Assembly: GCA_903848645.1 (NCBI GenBank)
Contig: CAINGU010000076.1
Coordinates: forward strand, 1 to 64,000
DNA: 64,000 bases
Origin: an uncultured cyanobacterium
Lineage (GTDB): Bacteria; Cyanobacteriota; Cyanobacteriia; Cyanobacteriales; Nostocaceae
Direction: 5' to 3'
Under the pieces are notes generated by a model. It ran no database searches. It was given only the letters and a program-made list of their open reading frames with translations, and had not been told where the DNA came from. Shown here piece after piece: positions 44,270-53,604 of the stretch (position 1 is its first letter; every line of letters begins with the position of its first letter). Position numbers and translations under genes: made by a program.

Positions 44270-44503
44270 TGGTAATAACCTAATTGAGTGGGTAAAAACA
44301 GCTTTGATTAGCAAATACTGTCTTAGTATTCACTTGTAACTAACGCTATATTGTTTTATATATATGAGTAAGAGCAATGGGATTACTACGTAATAGCAGT
44401 AATTTTTCTTAACAATCACAAATTTATCCCAGCAAGATTAATAAATAACTAGGAGCTAGTTAAATAATGGTTAATATTATGTCGTATTTATCCTAATAAA
44501 ATC

Positions 44504-46117
44504 TTAATTGATACCCAAATCTTGAGAAGCAATCATACAAAAGCGATCCCTTCCTTCTTTTTTAGCTCGATAAAGTGCTTCGTCTGCTGTTTTAATAAGG
44601 AATGCTGACGGCAGATCAGGAACAGGAATTATACTAGCAATTCCTAAACTGACAGTAACATATTGACTTACCTCAGAAGCTGTATGAGAAATTGCCAATA
44701 TTTTCACTTGAGAACGGATTTCTTCAGCTACAATCATCGCACCTTCTACAGTTGTATTTGGCAAAATCACCACAAATTCTTCTCCTCCATATCGTGCTAC
44801 TAAATCACTAGGTCTTTTAATAGCTTGACTCATGGAAAAAGCCACTTTTTGTAAACAACTATCTCCCGCTTGATGTCCATAAGTATCGTTATATCTTTTA
44901 AAAAAATCTACGTCACACAAAATCAGAGAAAGTGCAGATTTTTCCCTAGCCATACGTTTCCACTCTTGCTGAAAATACTCATCAAATTGACGACGATTAG
45001 GAATTTGTGTGAGGCTGTCGTAATTAGCAAGACGGTAGAGAATTTGATTTTGGGCTTTGAGGTGAATATTATATTGCCAAATGACAATTCCAGTTGTCAT
45101 TCCTAATAAAGTTATTGGTGCAGCCACAGGTAGCCAATAATTTATCTTCAGCATGAGTAAACTGAAACATTCCCAGATTACACATAGCCCTATACAGAAT
45201 TCTAATTTTTCCCGAGAATGCCAACGAACAATTACTAAACCCCAGACCGGACCTGCTAATAGTAATAATATTATCCATGCTCCAGGGGAAAAAAGATGGA
45301 GAAAATTATGCCCAAATACATTATTAATAAAAGTTGCGTGTAAGTAAACTCCCCCCGTAGGTGGATCATAATTAAAAGGTGTGACTAAAACATCAATACC
45401 AGGAGCAGTAACTCCTACCAAGACAATTTTATTTTTAAATATATCGGCTGATACTTTTCCTTGCACCACATCAACAAAGGAGTAATGAGGCATTTGCTTA
45501 ACCTGACTAGGCCAGTTAATCGACAATGGTTTATCTAAATTAGGCAAAGGAGGTATTTTCGTAAAAGTTCCATACGTCTGGATAGCCGCAATTCCTAATG
45601 AGGGAATACCGTTAATTAGAGGCTGTACTTTACGGATCATACCATCTCCATCTTTGGAACCGAATATATGCCCTGTAGTTATTGCTGCCTGTTCTAGTTC
45701 AGGAACAGGAAACCAAGGTTTTCCTTGAGTATCCCAAGCCTCTGCCAATATCACTTTACCATGTTGTTTCATGGCCTTTGCTAAAGCGACATCATCGGGA
45801 CTAGAGTCAGAAAAAATAATATCAAATGTAACTACATTTGGCTGGGCTTTATCCAGTACATTTAATAACTCTATATATCTTGTCCGTGGCCAGGGAAATT
45901 GTTTAAACTCCGCTAAACTCTTTTCATCTATTGTCACTACTACTATTTGCTGATTCCAGTTAGTATTTCCCCGAAGTCGAAATAGGCTATTATATGTCAT
46001 CCATTCCAACGGTTGAAAGATTCCTAGTAGCAGAAAACAAACAACTATTAACATCGCTATCCAACCAGGAAGCAATTTCCCGAACAACCGCCGAATTTCC
46101 ATAAAAATGTCATTCAT
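44504..46117 (-). CDS. CHASE2-sensor diguanylate cyclase
   Basis: 537 residues. Membrane segment near the start (LPGWIAMLIVVCFLLLGIF), a periplasmic CHASE2 domain (about 30-280; VTIDEKSLAEFKQFPWPR, FDIIFSDSSPDD, VLVGVTAPGI), two or three membrane segments (about 280-350) and a GGDEF domain (about 370-530). The active-site motif is RYGGEEF and the product-inhibition site RPSD lies five residues before it, so it should make cyclic di-GMP and be feedback-inhibited. The gene is 18 nt after the FecR gene on the same strand. Confidence 0.92.
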   Translation of the reverse strand: MNDIFMEIRRLFGKLLPGWIAMLIVVCFLLLGIFQPLEWMTYNSLFRLRGNTNWNQQIVVVTIDEKSLAEFKQFPWPRTRYIELLNVLDKAQPNVVTFDIIFSDSSPDDVALAKAMKQHGKVILAEAWDTQGKPWFPVPELEQAAITTGHIFGSKDGDGMIRKVQPLINGIPSLGIAAIQTYGTFTKIPPLPNLDKPLSINWPSQVKQMPHYSFVDVVQGKVSADIFKNKIVLVGVTAPGIDVLVTPFNYDPPTGGVYLHATFINNVFGHNFLHLFSPGAWIILLLLAGPVWGLVIVRWHSREKLEFCIGLCVIWECFSLLMLKINYWLPVAAPITLLGMTTGIVIWQYNIHLKAQNQILYRLANYDSLTQIPNRRQFDEYFQQEWKRMAREKSALSLILCDVDFFKRYNDTYGHQAGDSCLQKVAFSMSQAIKRPSDLVARYGGEEFVVILPNTTVEGAMIVAEEIRSQVKILAISHTASEVSQYVTVSLGIASIIPVPDLPSAFLIKTADEALYRAKKEGRDRFCMIASQDLGIN

Positions 46118-46135
46118 TTGCTGTTTTTCCTCCGA

Positions 46136-46972
46136 CTAAGGAACAGCTAATTGATACTTCTGCTGTTTTCCCAAAGGTGTTGTGACACTAACTGCAATTT
46201 TTCGATTATTAGGAAGAGATGTTGTGATCTCAAACTCTCCATTCCGATTAGTAATTAGTGGTTGATTAGCCAAGATGACTAAATTCACAGGATCTATTTT
46301 ACCCGCAATTCTTGCCTGTTGATTGCCTATATCTGCCAGGATTTTTACTTGCAAACTTGTATCATCTCGTAACCGCACTGGAGGTGAAGGTGGTTCTCCA
46401 GGAATGATAAAGCTTTGAAAACCTTTATTTACAGATACAGTTTCACCTTGAGCAGATGTTACCACCCTACCTTTTAAAGTTGCTACCCCTGTCTTCCCAC
46501 TAGGTTGGACACTAACACCAAATTCTGTACCTCTAACTCCTGTAATCCCTGCTGGAGTCTTAATTTCTAGTCTAGATTCTCGATTGTTCAAAGGACGTAC
46601 TTTTAAACGCACCTGTCCACCAGTTACCAGCAATTCTGTGACTTTTCCATTATTACTGGTGGTTTGCAGTTTTTTAATTTGAAGTTTTGTATTTTCCGCT
46701 ACTTCTACAAAAGCAATTCCTGTATCTAATGCTAATATCGTCCGAGAATTCTGGCCTGTATTAATGCTATCACCGACACTTTGTAGCTTTATACCTATGC
46801 TGGCAGGTTGAGAAGTTTTTTGATGTTCATAAGTAACATTACCCACAACGCTACGAACTTCTAAGTAGCGGTTAACTCTTAACTGCAAGTTATTTTGGGC
46901 TAATGCTTGCTGAAAAGTTAATAGGACAATGACAAATAAACTTAATAACAGCCAATATTTTCTTTTGAACAC
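46136..46972 (-). CDS. FecR-domain exported protein
   Basis: 278 residues. Signal peptide MFKRKYWLLLSLFVIVLLTF, cleavage near ALAQ. A FecR domain follows (VGDSINTGQNSRTILALDTG, VELLVTGGQVRLK-like segment, IKTPAGITGVRGTEFGV). The end resembles a carboxypeptidase-regulatory-like beta domain (EFEITTSLPNNRKIAV). FecR-CHASE2 pairs are a common cyanobacterial arrangement; the FecR protein probably senses a periplasmic signal for the CHASE2 sensor. First gene of the two-gene unit. Confidence 0.88.
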   Translation of the reverse strand: MFKRKYWLLLSLFVIVLLTFQQALAQNNLQLRVNRYLEVRSVVGNVTYEHQKTSQPASIGIKLQSVGDSINTGQNSRTILALDTGIAFVEVAENTKLQIKKLQTTSNNGKVTELLVTGGQVRLKVRPLNNRESRLEIKTPAGITGVRGTEFGVSVQPSGKTGVATLKGRVVTSAQGETVSVNKGFQSFIIPGEPPSPPVRLRDDTSLQVKILADIGNQQARIAGKIDPVNLVILANQPLITNRNGEFEITTSLPNNRKIAVSVTTPLGKQQKYQLAVP

Positions 46973-47061
46973 TAATTTTTATGGACGAGATGACCCTGGC
47001 ATCTAATTCTAAGTGATAGCTTCGCTCACTGCAATCAGCTATAATTTCTAAACTTAAGAAT

Positions 47062-47385
47062 CTAGGCATCCTCTGGTTCAAATTGTGCCACGGTTACAGC
47101 ATTAAACGCAAAAGATAAAACTAAAGGAATGGGACATTTAAACCAAAAAGTGTAAATCACTGCTAAGATAGTAGTGGATATAGCCGCACAAGCCCAATAC
47201 ATTTCTTGATTAGTTAATCCATTTTCTTCTTTAATTACTCTTAACACATTCATTGGTATTGGTTCTGGCATGACTCCACCAGGGGGAAACGCCCAATAGT
47301 TACCACGTCTTTCCACAAATAAATCTGTCCAGCCGTTTTCTACGCACCATGCTTCAATCCATTGAATCGAGTAATGATTTATCAT
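47062..47385 (-). CDS. Small conserved membrane protein
   Basis: 107 residues from the ATG at 47385 (the frame reaches a TTG at 47427). The N-terminal part is soluble and rich in Trp (WIEAWCVENGWTDLFVE, NYWAFPPGGVMPEP). Two membrane segments follow (YWACAAISTTILAVIYTFWF and IPLVLSFAFNAVTVA). It resembles short conserved cyanobacterial proteins of unknown role. It is a single gene on the minus strand. Confidence 0.72.
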   Translation of the reverse strand: MINHYSIQWIEAWCVENGWTDLFVERRGNYWAFPPGGVMPEPIPMNVLRVIKEENGLTNQEMYWACAAISTTILAVIYTFWFKCPIPLVLSFAFNAVTVAQFEPEDA

Positions 47386-47825
47386 ATAAATACTAAGTTT
47401 GCTTTGTAAATGTTTGCCTGCGGTCAATCTTAATAACGCAAAGATTCTTAGTTAGATAACTGTTAGCGATAAAATTAACTTTTATCTCATCATTTTAGAT
47501 ATTTATCAAGTATTTTATAGATAAAAATCCTGCTCCCACAGTTACCACTATAATTAATAGATTATCAGTTACGCTTGTCACTGAACTTCAAAAGATAATA
47601 AACTTTACTTGTAATCAAACTTAATGAATTATTGTAAATAGTAAAATCCTGCTCAAAAATCAGCAGCAGTTAAAATCTTGCTCAATTTAGAAATAGGAGT
47701 AATCACAAATAAAGTTATTACAACATATTAAGTCTTTTCCAAAATTTAACCAATTACCCATTACCAATTACCAATTACCAATTACCAGATTAAACTAGAT
47801 AATTAGTGACTTGGACTAATAAAAT
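47386..47825. other. Spacer with heptamer repeat before the pentapeptide gene
   Basis: 440 bp without a gene. At 47749-47787 lies an array of about five and a half ACCAATT/ACCCATT heptamers, the same type as at 28043-28105. The remaining sequence is AT-rich, with several possible -10 boxes between 47600 and 47720 but no clear promoter choice. Confidence 0.6.
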
Positions 47826-48314
47826 ATGTTTTGGCAAAAAAGCTTAGGATGGATTTTAGGAATTATGCTTTGGTGCTTTGCACAGCCAGCATTAGCGGAC
47901 TGGACTCACCCTTTATCCTTTAGTAATGCAGAATTGTCAAGACAAGACTTTTCTGGACAAAGTTTACAAGCAGCCGAATTCTCTAATGCTAACCTGGAAA
48001 TGACTAACTTTACAGGTGCGGACTTGCGAGGAGCAGTTTTAAGTGCTTCAGTAATGACAAAAGCAAATTTACATGGAGCAAATTTAACCAATGCCATGGT
48101 AAATGAGGTAAAATTAACAGGCGCTGATTTAAGTGATGCCGTTTTAATAGAAGCTCTTTTATTCCGCACTATCTTTACAAATGTCAATATCACAGGTGTA
48201 GATTTTACAGATGCAATTCTAGATAAAGCGCAAATTAAAGAGCTATGTCAAAAAGCCAGTGGTGTAAATTCCCAAACTGGTGTAGAAACTCGTGAGTCGT
48301 TAGGATGTCAATAA
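47826..48314 (+). CDS. Exported pentapeptide-repeat protein
   Basis: 162 residues. A signal peptide (LGWILGIMLWCFAQPALA) is followed by about 18 pentapeptide units of the A(N/D)Lxx type (AELSRQDFSGQSLQAAEF, ANLEMTNFTGADLRGAVL, ANLHGANLTNAMV), forming a right-handed square beta-helix of about four and a half turns. The C-terminus has a short tail with two cysteines (ELCQKASG and ESLGCQ) that could form a disulfide in the lumen or periplasm. Overlaps purK by 10 nt, so the two are translationally coupled. Such small lumenal pentapeptide proteins are typical of cyanobacteria; the target is not known. Confidence 0.88.
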   Translation: MFWQKSLGWILGIMLWCFAQPALADWTHPLSFSNAELSRQDFSGQSLQAAEFSNANLEMTNFTGADLRGAVLSASVMTKANLHGANLTNAMVNEVKLTGADLSDAVLIEALLFRTIFTNVNITGVDFTDAILDKAQIKELCQKASGVNSQTGVETRESLGCQ

Positions 48315-49477
48315 AACTTGGTATAATTGGTGGTGGACAACTGGCCTGGATGATGGCAGATGCAGCAAATAAGCTGGGAGTAAAATTAATAGTCCAAACT
48401 CCTAGTCCAAATGATCCGGCTGTATCTATTGCCCAAGATAGCATTTTTGCCGCAGTTGATGATGCCGCAGCCACAGAAATTTTAGCTACAAAGTGTGATA
48501 TTATTACCTTTGAAAACGAGTTTGTTAACCTTGCCGCTTTGTCATTGCTAGAGAAACAGGGTGTTTATTTTCGTCCTCAATTAGCAGCTTTAGCACCTCT
48601 GTTAGATAAATATGAGCAACGTTGCTATTTACGGGATTTAGGTTTACCAGTTCCCCATTTTTTGGCATTATCAGCGGAACAAGAGCAAGAAAAAGAGATA
48701 AAATCTCAAATTGAAAGTTTGGGTTTTCCTGTTGTTGTCAAAGCCCGAAGACATGGATATGATGGTCAAGGAACTTTTATCATTGCCGATTTTGCGACTT
48801 TAGCAAAAATAGTTAATCAAAGTCATAGCCAGTTTTTAGTCGAAGAATTTGTACCGTTTCAAAGAGAACTAGCTATCATTGCAGCCCGTTCTATAAATGG
48901 GGAAATTGTCATCTATCCAGCGGTAGAAACTTGCCAAGAAAATCAGGTTTGCCGGTGGGTAATTGCACCTGCTAAAATTACCAAGGAGCAAAGTTTAGAA
49001 ATTGATGCGATCGCTAATAAACTATTAAATAGTCTCCAATATGTAGGAGTATGTGGTATTGAACTATTTCTCACCGCTGAGGGTAAAATCCTAGTTAATG
49101 AAATAGCCCCACGCACTCACAACTCTGGACATTTTTCCCTTGATGCTTGTGAAACTTCCCAATTTGAACAACACCTGAGAGCCGTGTGTGGTTTAGCTTT
49201 AACCAATACTACATTAAATTGTGCTAGTGCTGTGATGGTTAATTTGCTAGGATATGAAAGCAGCCATGGCGACTATCAAGAACAACGTCAACAACTAGCA
49301 GATATTCCCCAAGCTACTGTTCACTGGTACGGCAAAACAGAAGCTCGTCCAGGACGTAAACTAGGACATATCACAGTGTTACTAGAGCAAGATAACCCCA
49401 ATGCAATAAAAGACATTATACACAAAATTGAATCTATCTGGTATCCCCCAGATCAAATTTGCGAAAATTTTCCATAA
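48305..49477 (+). CDS. purK: N5-carboxyaminoimidazole ribonucleotide synthase
   Basis: 390 residues. ATP-grasp enzyme that converts AIR plus bicarbonate to N5-CAIR in purine synthesis. Motifs: IIGGGQLAWMMADAA at the start, TFENEFVNL, VVKARRHGYDGQG (ATP-binding loop), VEEFVPFQRELAIIAARS, VNEIAPRTHNSGH (metal-binding). Length is normal. It overlaps the pentapeptide gene by 10 nt, which serves as a coupling point. The start region lacks its own ribosome-binding site. A 6S-RNA-like gene follows 37 nt after the stop, an association known in cyanobacteria. Confidence 0.95.
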   Translation: MSIKLGIIGGGQLAWMMADAANKLGVKLIVQTPSPNDPAVSIAQDSIFAAVDDAAATEILATKCDIITFENEFVNLAALSLLEKQGVYFRPQLAALAPLLDKYEQRCYLRDLGLPVPHFLALSAEQEQEKEIKSQIESLGFPVVVKARRHGYDGQGTFIIADFATLAKIVNQSHSQFLVEEFVPFQRELAIIAARSINGEIVIYPAVETCQENQVCRWVIAPAKITKEQSLEIDAIANKLLNSLQYVGVCGIELFLTAEGKILVNEIAPRTHNSGHFSLDACETSQFEQHLRAVCGLALTNTTLNCASAVMVNLLGYESSHGDYQEQRQQLADIPQATVHWYGKTEARPGRKLGHITVLLEQDNPNAIKDIIHKIESIWYPPDQICENFP

Positions 49478-49503
49478 TTAACACACAATCCATTTTTCAA
49501 AGC

Positions 49504-49509
49504 TATAAT
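49504..49509 (+). promoter_or_regulatory. -10 element of the 6S-like RNA gene
   Basis: A perfect TATAAT lies 5 nt before the first base of the closing stem of the RNA at 49515, so transcription would start at about 49515-49517. No good -35 is seen at 17 bp spacing (TTAACA at 49478-49483 is 20 bp away). The 5' end fits the fold. Confidence 0.55.
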
Positions 49510-49514
49510 AAGTT

Positions 49515-49699
49515 AGTTGCACTACGACGATTGGTGACTGCCATCAAGTTTTTTGATCTATGTCTTTAACAACAAGGGAGCTAAACAATTCTCGTGGCAG
49601 TATACCGGGCTTGTACCCGGAAACTTTAAATGAGAACCCTCAGTTCCCACCTGGTTTAACCAGGTCATAAACTTAGGTAAAACGGCGTTGTGGTGAACT
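49515..49699 (+). ncRNA. ssrS: 6S-like RNA behind purK
   Basis: 185 nt. A long-range closing stem joins AGTT-G-CACTACGACG (49515-49529) to CGTTGTGGTGAACT (49686-49699): 14 pairs, one bulged G. Inside is a long rod with open stretches: TTCTC (49589-49593) pairs with GAGAA (49632-49636), and the apical hairpin is CCGGG / CCCGG (49605-49620). On the 3' side of the central bubble lies ACCTGGTTTAACCAGGT (49649-49665), a side hairpin of the kind seen in 6S RNAs. A TATAAT precedes it and a T-rich stretch (ACAAAATTTTAG) follows. Size, fold and position beside purK agree with the cyanobacterial 6S RNA, which binds RNA polymerase. No search was run; the fold is by eye. Confidence 0.78.
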
Positions 49700-49779
49700 A
49701 CAAAATTTTAGTTCCCTAGTTTGATGAAATGGATGAAAAGCAATTGCAGCGGATTTCATCTGAGTGAGGTGCGGTATTA

Positions 49780-49861
49780 GCGGGCAAGATGCCCGCACCA
49801 CAAGGGATTTACAGCACTTTCCGCTGTTATGAGGTACATATATAGCGGGCAAGATGCCCGC
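49780..49861. repeat. Pair of GCGGGCAAGATGCCCGC hairpin repeats
   Basis: The palindrome GCGGGC-AAGAT-GCCCGC is present at 49780-49796 and again at 49845-49861, each followed by a short ACCACAA or ACTACAA stretch. A third copy lies at 57968-57984. Such short hairpins are typical dispersed repeats of cyanobacterial spacers. The rest of the spacer (49700-49960) shows nothing else. Confidence 0.8.
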
Positions 49862-49960
49862 ACTACAAGAGTTTCATAATTCAAGTTAGTATCTCATTAG
49901 AGCGAAATATGCTGTATGGGTATCTTTTTCATTGGAAATCCCTTAAACCCAGTTTTCTGT

Positions 49961-50386
49961 TTACAGCAACTTATCTACAAAATTATTAGCTAAATCCAAT
50001 AACTCCAGATCATCAATATTAATATTAATATCATTTGCTAACACATCTTTCACAGCAGATATTTTGTCGTTATCTCTAGAGATTCTCAAACATTCTTCTA
50101 AGTCTACTGCTAAATCAAATAATGATGTGCCTCCTACATACCTTCTAAGTTTGATAGCGACATCATCATCACTAACTAGAAAATCTTTAATAGCATCAAA
50201 TAAAGGATTAGAGATTTCATCATCTCCCCAAGTTTCTAGCCAATCACCTTCCACATCTTCTACATAAATATGAACAAAATTCAATCCATAATTTAGCCAA
50301 TCTTGCTGCATATTCCGGGCTGCTGCTAACGCTTCTGTTAGGCTTTCAAGTTGGGTGCTATGATTAGTCTGTTGTTGGTTAACCAT
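49961..50386 (-). CDS. Hypothetical acidic protein
   Basis: 141 residues, very acidic (VEDVEGDWLETWGDDEISN, DININIDDLELLDLA), predicted helical, soluble, without cysteine. I recognise no family. It is downstream of the gene at 50453 on the same strand, 66 nt apart, so the two may form a pair. The acidity would suit an inhibitor or immunity-type partner for a DNA-binding enzyme, but nothing shows this directly. Confidence 0.65.
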   Translation of the reverse strand: MVNQQQTNHSTQLESLTEALAAARNMQQDWLNYGLNFVHIYVEDVEGDWLETWGDDEISNPLFDAIKDFLVSDDDVAIKLRRYVGGTSLFDLAVDLEECLRISRDNDKISAVKDVLANDININIDDLELLDLANNFVDKLL

Positions 50387-50452
50387 AAATGGTGTTTTCA
50401 GCGGATTAATGATGTTGGCTAGGACACAGATTTCGATTTCAATATTCGGGAA

Positions 50453-51145
50453 TCAGGAAAAATTCACATACTTCCCTGACGCAAGATGATCACTGTTGTA
50501 CAGTGCGACATTGACTAACTGATGAATAAAATCATTTTCCTTGGGATTGTAACTTAAGAATAATCCTCTTTCTATTTCCCACAATTGCAGTGCATTTTCC
50601 CACTTTTGATACTTGGTGTTATGAAATTCTTCACTGACACTGGTAACTTGAATACAGAGTGGTTTATTTTGATTATTGCTAACAATTAGGTCTGTTGCCA
50701 TAGAAAGGTCAGCTATATAACGCCGCCAAAAATCCCCTTCTCGGTGAACAACATCCTGAGCTATATATTTAATGATATCACTATCAGCCTGATTAAACTC
50801 CCCCGCCATCATTTTTTTCTTCCAAATATAAAATTTGGTGTCTGTGGCGTTTATCCATTTAGGAAATAAGAAACCATACCAATATCTCTCATTGGCAGTC
50901 ATTTGCTCAAACTGTAGTTTTTGGTCTTCCTCCGAAGGTAAAGATCTAATTGCTAACCAAACCTTAGAGTCCGTAATTACTTCTAATAAAAAAGCGACAA
51001 CGATGGGTTTGGATATCAGTGAACCAAGCTTGATATGTTTAATCCAACGGTCTATCTCTCTTAATCTTATCGTGAGATTTGGATCTATGCCAGAGGCTTG
51101 CTCGATCAGTAAATTTAGTTTATCCTTAATTTCTCTTGCTTGCAA
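50453..51145 (-). CDS. Hypothetical protein, possible PD-(D/E)XK-like core
   Basis: 230 residues, soluble. The middle contains YIADLSMATDLIVS and KPLCIQVTSVSE: an Asp-strand followed by a strand with Q-x-T, an arrangement reminiscent of the degenerate nuclease core of PD-(D/E)XK proteins. The N-terminal third is helical (KDKLNLLIEQASG, LREIDRWIKHIK). I do not recognise a named family. First gene of the minus-strand pair with the acidic protein at 49961. A gap of 271 bp separates it from the divergent acsA. Confidence 0.65.
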   Translation of the reverse strand: MQAREIKDKLNLLIEQASGIDPNLTIRLREIDRWIKHIKLGSLISKPIVVAFLLEVITDSKVWLAIRSLPSEEDQKLQFEQMTANERYWYGFLFPKWINATDTKFYIWKKKMMAGEFNQADSDIIKYIAQDVVHREGDFWRRYIADLSMATDLIVSNNQNKPLCIQVTSVSEEFHNTKYQKWENALQLWEIERGLFLSYNPKENDFIHQLVNVALYNSDHLASGKYVNFS

Positions 51146-51416
51146 ACTATACCCTATTGTAAAACACTAACACAGTATCTAAAGATTTATATCTTACCAA
51201 AGCAGTAAATAAGGTTGTTAAAAACATTATCATTATTTCATCTTATTGCGGTATTGAACAAATCAGCGTTAATTAATTTTCGTACTAGAGTAAGACTAGA
51301 TGAGCAGATCAGTAAATAATCTTTACACTGAGCGCAACTTCATGAAAATCTCCAGTTTTTTTGCCCAACTTCGTTAAAAATAGTTTTAAGTCACAATATC
51401 GTTTGCATCCATCATT

Positions 51417-53387
51417 ATGTCTCAACCAACTATAGAATCCATTTTACAGGAAAAGCGGCTATTTCCGCCTACCAGTGAATTTTCAGAAAATGCCCATATC
51501 AAAAGTTTAGCAGATTATCAGCGACTTTACGACAAAGCCAAAGCTGATCCTCAGCAATTTTGGGCAGAATTGGCAGAAAATGAGTTACATTGGTTTCAAA
51601 AATGGGACACCGTACTAGATTGGCAACCACCTTTTGCTAAGTGGTTTGTCAACGGTAAAATAAATATTTCTTACAACTGTCTTGACAGACATCTCACTAC
51701 TTGGCGTAAAAATAAGGCAGCGTTGATTTGGGAAGGAGAACCGGGAGATTCACGGACTCTGACTTATGCCCAATTGCATCGGGAAGTGTGCCAGTTTGCG
51801 AATGTGTTAAAGCAGCTAGGAGCAAAAAAAGGCGATCGCATTGGGATTTATATGCCCATGATTCCCGAAGCTGCCATTGCTATGTTAGCCTGTGCGAGAA
51901 TTGGCGCACCTCATAGCGTTGTTTTTGGTGGTTTTAGTGCTGAAGCTTTGCGCGATCGCTTGAATGATACAGAAGCCAAATTAGTGATCACAGCGGATGG
52001 TGGTTGGCGTAAGGATGCGATTGTTCCCCTCAAAGAACAGGTAGACAAAGCTTTAGAGAATAATGCAGTTCCCAGCATTACAGATGTGCTAGTTGTCAAA
52101 CGCACAAATCACCAAACACAGATGGCAGCAGGACGTGACCATTGGTGGCACGATTTACAAAAAGGCGTGTCCGCTGATTGTCCCGCAGAACCAATGGATA
52201 GCGAGGATATGCTGTTTGTTCTCTACACTTCCGGTAGTACAGGCAAACCGAAGGGCGTTGTGCATACCACAGGCGGTTATAACTTATACAGCCATATCAC
52301 CACAAAATGGATTTTTGATCTCCAAGATACAGATGTATATTGGTGTACTGCGGATGTAGGTTGGATTACGGGACATAGCTATATTGTTTATGGACCACTT
52401 TCCAACGGTGCAACTACTCTCATGTACGAAGGTGCGCCCCGTGCTTCTAATCCTGGATGTTTCTGGGATGTCATTGAGAAATACGGCGTTAATATTTTTT
52501 ATACCGCACCCACAGCAATTCGCGCCTTTATCAAAATGGGTGAACATCATCCTAACAAACGTAATCTTTCTTCTCTGCGATTACTGGGAAGTGTGGGTGA
52601 ACCCATTAACCCCGAAGCTTGGATGTGGTATCACAAAATTATTGGTGGTGAACGTTGTCCGATTGTGGATACTTGGTGGCAAACTGAAACAGGTGGGATT
52701 ATGATTACACCTCTACCTGGGGCAATTGCCACTAAACCAGGTTCAGCTACCCTGCCCTTTCCCGGTATTATTGCGGATGTGGTGGATTTAGACGGGAATT
52801 CTGTCCCTGATAACGAAGGTGGTTATTTAGCAATTCGTCATCCTTGGCCGGGAATGATGCGGACTGTGTACGGTGATCCTGATCGTTTCCGTCGCACTTA
52901 CTGGGAACATATTCCGCCCACAAATGGTAATTATACGTATTTTGCAGGTGATGGGGCGAGAAAGGATGAGGACGGCTATTTTTGGGTAATGGGTCGCGTT
53001 GATGATGTCCTGAATGTCTCTGGACACCGATTAGGAACAATGGAAGTAGAATCTGCTCTCGTGTCTCATCCTGCGGTAGCTGAGGCTGCGGTTGTGGGTA
53101 AACCGGATGATTTGAAGGGTGAGGAAGTTGTGGCTTTTGTGACTTTGGAGGGGACTTATCAAGCCAGTGAGGAGTTGAGTAAGGAACTGAAGAAGCACGT
53201 TGTTAATGAGATTGGAGCGATCGCTCGTCCTGGTGAAATCAGGTTTACTGATGCTTTGCCTAAAACCCGTTCTGGTAAGATTATGCGGCGTTTGTTGCGG
53301 AATTTGGCATCAGGACAGGAAATATCGGGGGATACTTCGACTTTGGAAGATCGCAGTGTTTTGGATAAGTTGCGGGAAGGGAATTAA
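51417..53387 (+). CDS. acsA: Acetyl-coenzyme A synthetase
   Basis: 656 residues. AMP-forming enzyme activating acetate to acetyl-CoA. The adenylate motif is [22 protein letters not shown] and [20 protein letters not shown] are further family signatures, and [14 protein letters not shown] near the end holds the lysine usually regulated by acetylation. Full length, N-terminal domain included. An ATG at 51417 is the only sensible start. It is monocistronic, followed by a spacer with hairpin repeats. Confidence 0.97.
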   Translation: MSQPTIESILQEKRLFPPTSEFSENAHIKSLADYQRLYDKAKADPQQFWAELAENELHWFQKWDTVLDWQPPFAKWFVNGKINISYNCLDRHLTTWRKNKAALIWEGEPGDSRTLTYAQLHREVCQFANVLKQLGAKKGDRIGIYMPMIPEAAIAMLACARIGAPHSVVFGGFSAEALRDRLNDTEAKLVITADGGWRKDAIVPLKEQVDKALENNAVPSITDVLVVKRTNHQTQMAAGRDHWWHDLQKGVSADCPAEPMDSEDMLFVLYTSGSTGKPKGVVHTTGGYNLYSHITTKWIFDLQDTDVYWCTADVGWITGHSYIVYGPLSNGATTLMYEGAPRASNPGCFWDVIEKYGVNIFYTAPTAIRAFIKMGEHHPNKRNLSSLRLLGSVGEPINPEAWMWYHKIIGGERCPIVDTWWQTETGGIMITPLPGAIATKPGSATLPFPGIIADVVDLDGNSVPDNEGGYLAIRHPWPGMMRTVYGDPDRFRRTYWEHIPPTNGNYTYFAGDGARKDEDGYFWVMGRVDDVLNVSGHRLGTMEVESALVSHPAVAEAAVVGKPDDLKGEEVVAFVTLEGTYQASEELSKELKKHVVNEIGAIARPGEIRFTDALPKTRSGKIMRRLLRNLASGQEISGDTSTLEDRSVLDKLREGN

Positions 53388-53401
53388 TTTAGGTTAGTTT
53401 C

Positions 53402-53510
53402 GCGCAAAGACGCTAAGGAGCAAAGACGCAAAGTGTTTTTTGTGTCTTTGCGTAAAGTAAAGTTAAAAAATGGTAGGTTGGGTTAAGCGAAAGCGCAACC
53501 CAACGAAAAG
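53402..53510. repeat. Repeat cluster between acsA and the modification cassette
   Basis: Two kinds of repeat. At 53402-53453 GCAAAGACGCTAAGGAGCAA then ACGCAAAG / CTTTGCGT (53426-53433 and 53446-53453) forms an 8-bp hairpin; a related stretch (GCAAAGAGGGAAAGGAGCAA) is at about 10578. At 53473-53505 lies a shortened copy of the GTAGGTTGGGTT / AACCCAAC element. These repeats mark the left edge of the cassette beginning at 53605. Either hairpin may end the acsA transcript. Confidence 0.7.
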
Positions 53511-53604
53511 TTTGATAATGTTAATTTTTGGGTTTAACTGAACTGTATTAACTCATAATTGAGAAAGATTAGAAACTGATAACGAGAAACGAGGAGAATA
53601 CTAT

